Assembly: GCF_007097365.1 (NCBI RefSeq)
Contig: NZ_VJZR01000018.1
Span: 1-45,364 of the forward strand
Length of the DNA: 45,364 nt
DNA from: Flavobacterium franklandianum
GTDB lineage: Bacteria; Bacteroidota; Bacteroidia; Flavobacteriales; Flavobacteriaceae
Direction of reading: 5' to 3'
The notes under the pieces were generated by a model that had not been told where the DNA came from, searched no databases, and saw only the letters and a program-made list of their open reading frames with translations. Positions 1 to 6,823 of the stretch are shown piece after piece (within the stretch, counting starts at the first letter, position 1; each line of letters starts with the position of its first letter). Both the position numbers and the translations under genes were made by a program.

Positions 1-43
1 TTTAACAAAAACCAGCTACGGTTAACTTTCGAGTAACACGATA

Positions 44-64
44 CCTCGAGGCTCTGCCTCGGGG
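44..64. repeat. REP-like hairpin, copy 1
   Basis: Arms CCTCGAGGC and GCCTCGGGG around the loop TCT form a 9-bp stem with one G-T pair. The identical 21 bases recur in the same orientation at 45307-45327. The GC-rich composition stands out from the AT-rich surroundings and suggests a dispersed extragenic palindrome. It may also act as a transcription stop. Confidence 0.6.
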
Positions 65-74
65 TAATTCATTT

Positions 75-111
75 AAATACCCCCATTAGTATATAACTTT
101 TGGGGGTATTT
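75..111. terminator. Bidirectional terminator downstream of oxyR
   Basis: Arms AAATACCCCC (75-84) and GGGGGTATTT (102-111) form a perfect 10-bp stem. It lies just after the stop codon of the leftward oxyR gene, with a T-rich run on the plus strand. It could stop transcription from either side. Confidence 0.75.
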
Positions 112-125
112 TATTTATTCATTTT

Positions 126-1067
126 TTATTTCTTTGGAATGGGACTTATTATTTGAACATTTTGAAAAGCAATTGCTCCTTTTACAACTCCCGAAATAGT
201 ATTTCTAAGGGCTTCAATAATATGTATTTTCAATTCGCTTTTAGGGTAAATTAAGCTCACTTCGCGAGCTGGTTTAGGTTCTTTGAATTGTCTCAGTTTT
301 AATTTGTCTTTTTCGTTCAAATTCAGAGTATGCAAATAGGGGAGAAGTGTAGTTCCTAATCCTTCGTCGGCCAATTTTATTAAGGTTTCAAAACTACCGC
401 TTTCTATTTGAAATGAATTTTTACCCGTTATTTCCTGGTTTCTACATAAATTCAGAATTCCATCTCTAAAACAATGTCCGTCTTGCAATAACAAAATTTC
501 ATCCAGATTTAAATCGGAAATTTCGATTTCTGTTTTCTGGGAAATGATATTATTTTCAGGAACATAAGCTACAAAAGGTTCGTAATACAATACAATTTCC
601 TTGATTTTTTCGTCTTCCATAGGAGTTGCAGCAATGGCTGCATCGAGATGTCCGTTTTTTAATTTCGTGATAATTTCATTGGTATTCAACTCCTCGATGA
701 TGAGTTTTATTTTTGGGTATTTTTTGATAAAATTATTCAAAAACATGGGTAAAAGTGTAGGCATAATGGTTGGAATAATTCCAATACGAAATTCGCCTCC
801 AATAAACCCTTTTTGGTATTCGACAATATCTTTTATTTTGCCCGCTTCGTTAACAATATTTTTGGCTTGTTCCACTATTTTTTGTCCAATAGCGGTAAGT
901 TGGATTGGTTTTTTGCTTCTGTCAAAAATCAAAATATTGAGTTCTTCCTCGATTTTTTGAATTTGCATGCTTAATGTGGGTTGAGTAACGAAACATTTTT
1001 CAGCGGCAAGTGTGAAATTTTTATGTTCAGCTACAGCCAAAACATATTGTAGTTGGGTAATTGTCAT
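126..1067 (-). CDS. oxyR: OxyR-type LysR regulator (peroxide sensor)
   Basis: LysR-family transcription factor of 313 residues, the usual length. An N-terminal winged helix-turn-helix (about residues 1-60) is followed by a LysR substrate-binding domain (about 90-300). The segment GHCFRDGILNLC places cysteines at residues 199 and 208, matching the redox pair of E. coli OxyR in position and spacing, so thiol-disulfide sensing of hydrogen peroxide is strongly implied. It is divergent from dps, a classical OxyR target, with 97 bp between them. A TAnnTTTG-type -7 element for this gene (TATATTTG on the minus strand) lies at 1087-1094. Start chosen: ATG followed by the typical LysR opening MTITQLQYVLAVAE. 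Confidence 0.93.
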   Translation of the reverse strand: MTITQLQYVLAVAEHKNFTLAAEKCFVTQPTLSMQIQKIEEELNILIFDRSKKPIQLTAIGQKIVEQAKNIVNEAGKIKDIVEYQKGFIGGEFRIGIIPTIMPTLLPMFLNNFIKKYPKIKLIIEELNTNEIITKLKNGHLDAAIAATPMEDEKIKEIVLYYEPFVAYVPENNIISQKTEIEISDLNLDEILLLQDGHCFRDGILNLCRNQEITGKNSFQIESGSFETLIKLADEGLGTTLLPYLHTLNLNEKDKLKLRQFKEPKPAREVSLIYPKSELKIHIIEALRNTISGVVKGAIAFQNVQIISPIPKK

Positions 1068-1137
1068 TGTATAGTATTTTGTGATGCAAATATAAAAACA
1101 ATCAATTTAATTTATAGCGGAAAGGAGATATATTTCG

Positions 1138-1145
1138 TAAATTTG
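1138..1145 (+). promoter_or_regulatory. dps -7 promoter element
   Basis: TAAATTTG matches the Bacteroidetes -7 consensus TAnnTTTG, 19 bases before the dps start codon. No clear -33 TTG lies upstream, which would suit a promoter that needs an activator such as OxyR. That dependence is inference. Confidence 0.5.
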
Positions 1146-1164
1146 AATGAAAAAATAATACATT

Positions 1165-1638
1165 ATGAAACTAAATAGTATTGGATTACCAAGCGAAGCA
1201 GCCCAAATTTTAGCGGCTGAGTTGAATGTTTTATTAGCCAATTTTCAAATCTATTATCAGAATTTGAGAGGTTTACATTGGAATATTCGTGGGAAACGTT
1301 TTTTTGATTTGCATTTAAAATTTGAAGAGTTGTACAATGACAGCCAAATTAAAATTGATTTGATTGCCGAACGTGTTTTGACATTAGATGCTGTTCCGCT
1401 TCACACTTTTGAAGATTATATCAAAAACAACAAATTAGAAATTGTAAAAAATATCCATAAAGATGAAAAGGCTATTGAAATAATAATAGCATCATTGTCT
1501 AAATTACTAACTATCGAAAGAGTTATCTTGAAAAAATCTGGCGAAATAGAAGATGAAGGAACAAATTCGATGATGAGTGATTTTATCGCTGAACAAGAAA
1601 AAACCATTTGGATGTTGAAAGCTTGGCAACACGATTAA
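1165..1638 (+). CDS. dps: Dps family DNA-binding ferritin
   Basis: Ferritin-like protein of 157 residues, typical of Dps. It forms dodecamers that bind the nucleoid and oxidise ferrous iron with peroxide, limiting Fenton damage. The signature around residues 34-69 (NLRGLHWNIRG, then a D-x(n)-E helix ending in IDLIAERV) carries the inter-subunit ferroxidase ligands His, Asp and Glu. The gene stands divergent from oxyR, consistent with peroxide induction. A long AT-rich inverted repeat follows the stop codon. Confidence 0.92.
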   Translation: MKLNSIGLPSEAAQILAAELNVLLANFQIYYQNLRGLHWNIRGKRFFDLHLKFEELYNDSQIKIDLIAERVLTLDAVPLHTFEDYIKNNKLEIVKNIHKDEKAIEIIIASLSKLLTIERVILKKSGEIEDEGTNSMMSDFIAEQEKTIWMLKAWQHD

Positions 1639-1663
1639 AATTATCAAATGACATTTTGCTGTT

Positions 1664-1707
1664 ATATTGATTATATTTTTCTAAATTTGGAAAAATGTAA
1701 TCAATAT
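1664..1707. repeat. AT-rich 18-bp inverted repeat between dps and the carbonic anhydrase gene
   Basis: The arms at 1664-1681 and 1690-1707 pair over 18 bases with a single T-G pair and an 8-base loop. It lies between the dps stop and the next start, so it probably stabilises the 3' end of the dps message or attenuates read-through. Confidence 0.6.
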
Positions 1708-1718
1708 ATTTTAAATTT

Positions 1719-2354
1719 ATGAGCGATTTCTACGAAAAAATATTAGAAAGAAATAAAAAATGGGTTGAAGATTCATTAGCACTGGATCCTAATTATTTTC
1801 AAGATCTTGCCAAAGGGCAATCTCCACCTTTGCTTTGGATTGGCTGTTCGGATAGTAGAGTGCCGGCAAACGAAATCATTGGAGCAAAGCCAGGCGAAAC
1901 TTTTGTACACAGAAATATTGCCAATATGGTCATTCATTCAGATATGAATATGTTGAGTGTTTTGGATTATGCTGTCAATGTTTTGAAGGTAAGGCACGTC
2001 TTGGTTTGCGGTCATTATGGTTGTGGTGGAATTAAAGCAGCGATGGGAAATGACTCAGTGGGTCTTATTGATAACTGGATACGTCACATTAAGGATGTTT
2101 ATCGTTTTCATCATATTGAATTAGATGCTATCGAAGATGAGACGGAACGTTTCAATAGATTTGTTGAATTGAACGTTAAGGAGCAAGTATATGATTTGGC
2201 AAAAACTTCGATTGTTCAATCTGCTTGGAAAAAAGGGCAAGAATTATCCATTCACGGATGGGTTTACGGATTGAATTCTGGATATGTAACAGATTTGAAT
2301 GTTAATTTTAGTTCTGATAAGGATCTTTCAGGTGTTTATAAACTAAAATTTTAA
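1719..2354 (+). CDS. can: Beta-class carbonic anhydrase
   Basis: Zinc enzyme that interconverts CO2 and bicarbonate in the cytoplasm, 211 residues. The motif CSDSRV gives Cys43, Asp45 and Arg47, and HYGCGG gives His99 and Cys102: the complete Cys-His-Cys zinc set and the Asp-Arg dyad of beta carbonic anhydrases. It stands between dps and a convergent gene, with its own 3' hairpin. No membrane or signal segment is visible. Confidence 0.95.
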   Translation: MSDFYEKILERNKKWVEDSLALDPNYFQDLAKGQSPPLLWIGCSDSRVPANEIIGAKPGETFVHRNIANMVIHSDMNMLSVLDYAVNVLKVRHVLVCGHYGCGGIKAAMGNDSVGLIDNWIRHIKDVYRFHHIELDAIEDETERFNRFVELNVKEQVYDLAKTSIVQSAWKKGQELSIHGWVYGLNSGYVTDLNVNFSSDKDLSGVYKLKF

Positions 2355-2405
2355 AAAAGGATATTTAATAGATTGAAATTCAATCGTATTGTAACTATTT
2401 ATTAG

Positions 2406-2447
2406 CCACAAATTTACAAATTTATTGTTGAATTCGTGGTTTTTTTT
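2406..2447 (+). terminator. Terminator after the carbonic anhydrase gene
   Basis: Arms CCACAAATT (2406-2414) and AATTCGTGG (2431-2439) pair with one mismatch and are followed by eight T residues. It separates the gene from the convergent gene ending at 2465. Confidence 0.6.
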
Positions 2448-2464
2448 GGTAATAATGACCTTTG

Positions 2465-3679
2465 TTAATCCTCGTTTTCTAAATTCTCATTAAAAGAGGA
2501 AGGCAATAGTGTTGGAATAAATTTAATAAAAATGGGTAGCAATAAACTACCACCGGGCAAAAGAAATATGGCCAATGAAGGTATCGTTTTACAAATATCC
2601 AACAATTGTTTTCTTACCTTTTTCTTTTCTTTTTCACTTAAATCTCTTCGTGTCGAATAGGCTAGTAAAACCATCAATTCCTTACTTTCAAGAATTTCCT
2701 TGACTAATCTATTTTTGTTACGAGTAATCAGTTTTACAACGGTTTGAGTCGTTTGGTTGTAAAAATGTTTAACAGGATTGGAGTAATTAAAATATGGGAT
2801 TTCTTTCTTGAAATTGTTGATAAATTCATTCGTTTTCTCCATACTTTCGGTAACAAAATCATCGGGAACTTCAATTAATTCTGCTAATTTGTATAGAAAA
2901 TAAGCTTCATTTTTTTCGATAACCCCATCACTCCACAATGCCATTCCAGCCATATCTACCAGATATTGTTTTTCTAAAATGTATGTAAAATAATCTAATT
3001 TTAATTCATCCATTCCAAAATTTTGTGACTGCACATTTACTTTCGAGAATTTGCTGTACCGAACTGATGATTCGAAAAGTTTTATTAATAAATCGTCGTA
3101 TTTCGATTTTGTGGTTTTGGTTTTCAAGGCCAGCGATACGATGCTTATGATGGCTTCTTCTATTTTCTTTAAATATTTTTCTGGAATTTCTCCGTGGATC
3201 AAGTATTGACGAAAAGCCAAAACATCAATAAATAGCAAGGCATTCGTAACAATATGCGAAAAATTTTTGTTGATGATGTCGATGTTAGTTTGAACCCGAC
3301 TGTCAATAATTTTTTCTAAGGCAATTGATATGGTGTCATCGGGCATTATTTTTTTGAATAAACTAAAACCTTGAGGATTCATTTGGTTGTAAAAATCAAC
3401 GGCTTCCGATACAAAATTTTCGGGAGTCTTTTCGGGATTGCTTAATTCATATATGCCATACAAGGTGTTGAGCAGCGCCAGTTTTGAAATTTCGTTTTGG
3501 AGCCAACCTTTGGTATTTATTGCAAATGAGGTGTCAAAAGCTACGATATGACCATAGATAAACCCTGTTTCCCTAACTTTTTTGTAAAATATACTGGGTT
3601 GCGTCTCTGCAGCAAACAAAGATAATTTTTGTTTATAGAAAAATTTGTCTATCCAACCGGATGCTGATGGGTTTATCAT
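2465..3679 (-). CDS. LETM1-related protein
   Basis: Protein of 404 residues. The C-terminus (about residues 335-400) holds a LETM1-like stretch: charged helices with RRDLSEKEKKK, then LPGGSLLLPIF and a PTLLPSSF ending, which recalls the LPxG...LPxxF pattern of LETM1 domains. Around residues 245-290 a segment with DGVIEKNEAYFLYKLAELIEVP resembles a TerB-like helical domain. Flavobacteria carry such proteins under names like LETM1-related biofilm-associated protein. The biochemical role is not known. The only strongly hydrophobic stretch is near the C-terminus. It stands alone on the minus strand. Confidence 0.7.
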   Translation of the reverse strand: MINPSASGWIDKFFYKQKLSLFAAETQPSIFYKKVRETGFIYGHIVAFDTSFAINTKGWLQNEISKLALLNTLYGIYELSNPEKTPENFVSEAVDFYNQMNPQGFSLFKKIMPDDTISIALEKIIDSRVQTNIDIINKNFSHIVTNALLFIDVLAFRQYLIHGEIPEKYLKKIEEAIISIVSLALKTKTTKSKYDDLLIKLFESSVRYSKFSKVNVQSQNFGMDELKLDYFTYILEKQYLVDMAGMALWSDGVIEKNEAYFLYKLAELIEVPDDFVTESMEKTNEFINNFKKEIPYFNYSNPVKHFYNQTTQTVVKLITRNKNRLVKEILESKELMVLLAYSTRRDLSEKEKKKVRKQLLDICKTIPSLAIFLLPGGSLLLPIFIKFIPTLLPSSFNENLENED

Positions 3680-3926
3680 TACTTTGTCTTGAATTGCAAA
3701 GCTATGATTTTTTGAGGTTTTATTAAATTAATAAATTGAAAATACTGTTAATTTAATATTGTCTACAAAAGCTACTTTTGAAACAATATTTCAACGTCTT
3801 TCAATATAGCGCCTAGGGATGTTTGATATTCTGACCACAGATTCAAGCGAATGTACACGAATAGAGTTGGTGAAGATTCGTTTTAAGCTGTGGTAGATTT
3901 TTATTTGTAAAAATTAAACTGTTGTA

Positions 3927-4454
3927 TTATTTTATAATTGCCGAACATGCGACTCTAGCTCCAGCATTTCCTGCAGGTTGAGACACAAAATCATCGGCAC
4001 CTTGATGCACGATTAAACCTTTGCCAAGAATGTTTTTGGTTTCATCTTCGCCACCAATAGTCCACTCATTGGTGGTTAAAGTGATAGTTCCGTTTCCTTT
4101 TTCATCGGCTATGAAATTGCCAATATCGCCTCTGTGGTATTCGCCAACTCCCCATTGTCCGTGTTTTTTGAATGTTGGATTCCAATGACCTCCAGCCGAA
4201 CTACCATCAGCAGCAGTGCAATCTGATTTTTCGTGAATGTGAATGGCGTGAATGCCTGGTTTTAATCCAGTTAATTTGGCTACAAAAGTCACTTTTCCTT
4301 TCTTTTCAGTAAATGTAGCGGTTCCTGTTACACCACTATTACTTTTTGATTCGAAAGTGATGTTTAGTTTCTTGGAATCAGCTGAATTGCCTTTAGTTTT
4401 ACATCCAATGATTAGGGCTATAACTAGTAAGATAGAGAAAATTACTTTTTTCAT
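3927..4454 (-). CDS. sodC: Cu-Zn superoxide dismutase, lipoprotein
   Basis: Extracytoplasmic enzyme of 175 residues that dismutates superoxide. The N-terminus is a lipoprotein signal with the lipobox LIIGC (Cys18), so the enzyme is probably membrane anchored. The Cu-Zn fold motifs are present in order: HAIHIHEKSDC with copper ligands, AGGHWNP with a metal-bridging or zinc His, the YHRGDIGN zinc region, LIVHQGADDF with the last copper His, and GNAGARVACSAI with the C-terminal disulfide Cys and the active-site Arg. Together with OxyR and Dps it forms a local oxidative-defence neighbourhood, though not one operon. Confidence 0.95.
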   Translation of the reverse strand: MKKVIFSILLVIALIIGCKTKGNSADSKKLNITFESKSNSGVTGTATFTEKKGKVTFVAKLTGLKPGIHAIHIHEKSDCTAADGSSAGGHWNPTFKKHGQWGVGEYHRGDIGNFIADEKGNGTITLTTNEWTIGGEDETKNILGKGLIVHQGADDFVSQPAGNAGARVACSAIIK

Positions 4455-4790
4455 AACATTTGGGTTTATTTATTATTACAATATTAATCATTTAAAAGTT
4501 GCAAAGAATTAAAGTTATCTTAAAATCTGTTTGGTTTTGTAGAGAGGCCGGTTTATGTCACGTCCTACAATAACTATACAAATTATTAAATAAATCCTGC
4601 TTTAGCGATACAACTATAATTATTAATCCTAAAGCGACTATAGACCTGTTTTTTTATAGTTGAAGTTTTTATTATAATTCTTCCGTCTTTCCTTCAAGTT
4701 CTCTCATTGACTTGTTTTTTTTGTGTACTATATTACCTAAATAGAATAAAAATAAATTATGTTTTTTGGCCCTTTTAAATTCCCTAAAAC

Positions 4791-4821
4791 TTGTACTCGC
4801 CAAATTGATAAAGTAAATTTG
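4791..4821 (+). promoter_or_regulatory. Promoter of the DUF2490 gene
   Basis: TTG at 4791-4793 and TAAATTTG at 4814-4821 are separated by 20 bases, matching the Bacteroidetes consensus. Transcription should begin near 4828, which rules out the upstream ATG at 4759 and supports the TTG start at 4861. Apart from this promoter the stretch 4455-4860 holds no gene that I can recognise. Confidence 0.65.
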
Positions 4822-4860
4822 CACTCGAAAATTAGAATCATAATTAAAAATTTAAATACT

Positions 4861-5604
4861 TTGAAAACAAATTTACTTAAGTTACTATTTATACTATTTC
4901 CAGTAGTCCTATTAGCTCAAACTGTTAAAGAAAAAGAAGTCAATCATCAGTTTCAAACTTGGGCTTCACTAAATACCGTTACCAAATTCAGCGAGCATTG
5001 GGGTATTGCTGCCGATGCACATCTTAGAACCAATGATTTTTTTCAAGACAATAATTTTTTCTTTTTAAGAGGAGGACTTGCTTATATACCCAACTCTAAA
5101 TTTTCATTTACGGCAGGCTATGCTCATATGTGGTTGGCACCAAAAATTACCGAATGGAGTACCTTTTCAGATGAAAATAGAATGTATCAACAAGTTCAAA
5201 TGAATACCAAATCAGGAAATCTGAGTATTCTTCAAAGGATAAGAAACGAGCAACGCTGGCAAGAAATAATTGTCAATGATGTAGAAACAGGCAAGAACAA
5301 GTTTTCGAATAGAGTACGTTATTTAATCAGTACTACCATTCCAATTTTTAAGAATAAAAAGGCTCCTTCACTGGTTTTGTCGGACGAATTATTAATTCAA
5401 TTTGGAAAAGATATTGTGTATAATACTTTTGATCAAAACCGATTCTTTGTTGGAATCAAACAATCCATTAATCCCAAATTGAGTTATGATTTTGGGTATA
5501 TGAATGTGTATCAACAAAAATCGAATGGGTATCAGTATGATATGAATCACACTTTGAGATTGTTCTTTTATATGAATTCGAGTGTAGCTCCAACTAAAAA
5601 ATAG
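4861..5604 (+). CDS. DUF2490 family outer-membrane-type protein
   Basis: Protein of 247 residues from the TTG start. The frame stays open back to an ATG at 4759, but the promoter lies inside that extension. From TTG the protein opens with KTNLLKLLFILFPVVLLAQ, a proper Sec signal peptide. The mature part contains FQTWASLNTVTKFSEHWG, aromatic beta-strand repeats, and a NEQRWQ motif, as in DUF2490 proteins. These are predicted outer-membrane barrels of unknown function. It is monocistronic as far as can be seen. Confidence 0.8.
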   Translation: MKTNLLKLLFILFPVVLLAQTVKEKEVNHQFQTWASLNTVTKFSEHWGIAADAHLRTNDFFQDNNFFFLRGGLAYIPNSKFSFTAGYAHMWLAPKITEWSTFSDENRMYQQVQMNTKSGNLSILQRIRNEQRWQEIIVNDVETGKNKFSNRVRYLISTTIPIFKNKKAPSLVLSDELLIQFGKDIVYNTFDQNRFFVGIKQSINPKLSYDFGYMNVYQQKSNGYQYDMNHTLRLFFYMNSSVAPTKK

Positions 5605-5681
5605 GGAATTATTCCAACCATAATAAATTCTTAAGATTTAAAGAAAACACATACAGAAATTTGCTTTAATTTGTGTAATTT

Positions 5682-5996
5682 GTGACAGATTTTGTTCCTT
5701 TTCCAGAAAACCCAACAGACAAGCATATAAAAACAATAGAGGAAAAGGCACAAAAAGTTTTAGATGCAAGGACGGAATTTCCAAACAGTTCTCTTGCAGA
5801 TTTATACAGTCCGTTGACAATGCCACCAGCATTGACAAAGGCACACAACGAGTTAGACAAAGCCGTTGATTTGGCTTATCGAAGTCAATCCTTTACTAGC
5901 GAAGCCAACAGAATGGTATTTCTATTTGAATTGTACGAGAAATACACCGCCGATTTATTTACAAAAGAGAAAGAAAAGAAAGGGAAAATGAAATGA
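5682..5996 (+). pseudogene. C-terminal remnant of a MmeI-like restriction-modification enzyme
   Basis: The 104-residue frame reads ARTEFPNSSLADLYSPLTMPPALTKAHNELDKAVDLAY and then FLFELYEKYT. These are, from memory, hallmarks of the extreme C-terminus of large MmeI-type (type IIL) and related DNA methylase-nuclease proteins of about 900 residues. The methyltransferase and nuclease parts are absent, and an in-frame stop (5676-5678) lies just before the only plausible start, a GTG. It is therefore most likely a decayed or truncated remnant. The alternative is a stand-alone small protein, because it is still translationally coupled to the next ORF through an ATGA overlap. Confidence 0.7.
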
Positions 5997-6448
5997 CAGA
6001 CACTAAGGATACTATTGCTATGAATCAAAATGTAGTGACTTATTTGAAGAAATTTAAACTTCATCATAAAGCACTTTATGACAGGTTAATTATATTTGGA
6101 GTAAAACCAAATGATGTAATAAAATACCTTGAACAACCAGAGCAATGCGGAAACTGGCCTTTTGATTTTGTATGCGAAATGGCTAGCGTTATTCCTAAAA
6201 TTTCAAAAAAGTATCTTATTGATTTCCCTATCATTGAATTGCAAACAGAAGAGGATAGGGTAATTAGCAAATTATTACGGAAAAATAATCTTTTAGCATT
6301 TGACATCAAAATTTACCTTAATAAAATGGTATCTGTAAACCACCTTATTCAGTTTATGGAAAGAGACCCTATAATTTATGAGTGGAATGCCTATTTTGTT
6401 TGGCAAGTAAGCCAAGAAGTAATTGAAGTAAAAGAAAAGCTGTTATAA
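5993..6448 (+). CDS. Hypothetical protein coupled to the MmeI-like remnant
   Basis: Protein of 151 residues that I do not recognise. Its ATG overlaps the stop codon of the upstream remnant (ATGA), which implies that it was once the second gene of a restriction-modification operon. The sequence is helical, rich in Lys, Ile and Leu, with two similar-looking units (LHHKALYDRLIIFGVKPNDVIKYLEQ and LRKNNLLAFDIKIYLNKMVSVNHLIQFME), possibly an internal duplication. No signal peptide, membrane segment or catalytic motif is visible. Confidence 0.55.
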   Translation: MTDTKDTIAMNQNVVTYLKKFKLHHKALYDRLIIFGVKPNDVIKYLEQPEQCGNWPFDFVCEMASVIPKISKKYLIDFPIIELQTEEDRVISKLLRKNNLLAFDIKIYLNKMVSVNHLIQFMERDPIIYEWNAYFVWQVSQEVIEVKEKLL

Positions 6449-6521
6449 AAGTTATTTCGTAAACAACAGAATAAACATAACAAACAAAATCTGTATTCTA
6501 TTCAGCCTTTCAGTATTTTTC

Positions 6522-6653
6522 AATTGCCTCCAGCTTTAGCTGGAGGAGTAGGGAATGAAAGTAGCATTGGCTTTAGCCAAAAACTATACTATTTTGGCTA
6601 AAGTCACATTAAACATCAAAATTTTATTCCTCCTGTTAAAGCTGGAGGCAATT
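6522..6653. repeat. 132-bp nested palindromic element
   Basis: The ends are perfect 17-bp inverted repeats, AATTGCCTCCAGCTTTA (6522-6538) and its complement (6637-6653). The left end also forms its own hairpin (CCTCCAGC, loop TTTA, GCTGGAGG at 6527-6546). An inner pair CTTTAGCCAAAA (6571-6582) and TTTTGGCTAAAG (6592-6603) forms a third stem. The layout resembles REP/BIME-like or MITE-like elements. It fills the spacer before nirB, together with the nirB promoter region. Confidence 0.75.
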
Positions 6654-6776
6654 AATGTATTGAAATGGGGGTACACTGAAAAATTACCAAAATCTGTTAT
6701 AATATCAAAACGAAATACTTTATCTCACAAAATTTACAATCAAAAATTAAAATTATTTACAATTAAGTATTTAAAT

Positions 6777-6812
6777 TAAGTATTTATACGTATGTTTGCG
6801 TAATAATACTTA
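6777..6812 (+). promoter_or_regulatory. Nitrate-regulon operator array before nirB
   Basis: Four hexamers stand exactly 10 bases apart: TAAGTA (6777), TACGTA (6787), TGCGTA (6797) and TACTTA (6807). An additional TAAGTA lies at 6764. A TAnnTTTG match (TATGTTTG, 6791-6798) overlaps the array. The same dyad, TA(A/C)GTA-N4-TAC(T/G)TA, occurs before other nitrate genes here. Binding by the NarL-like or the Crp/Fnr regulator is inferred. Confidence 0.7.
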
Positions 6813-6823
6813 ATTTCTATATT

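Noticed and set aside
4759..4860. Upstream ATG extension of the DUF2490 protein
   Set aside because: A good promoter lies inside it, and the signal peptide begins only at the TTG at 4861.
6555..6779. 74-codon ORF inside the nested palindrome
   Set aside because: It is made of the palindromic repeat and the AT-rich nirB leader, and resembles no protein family.
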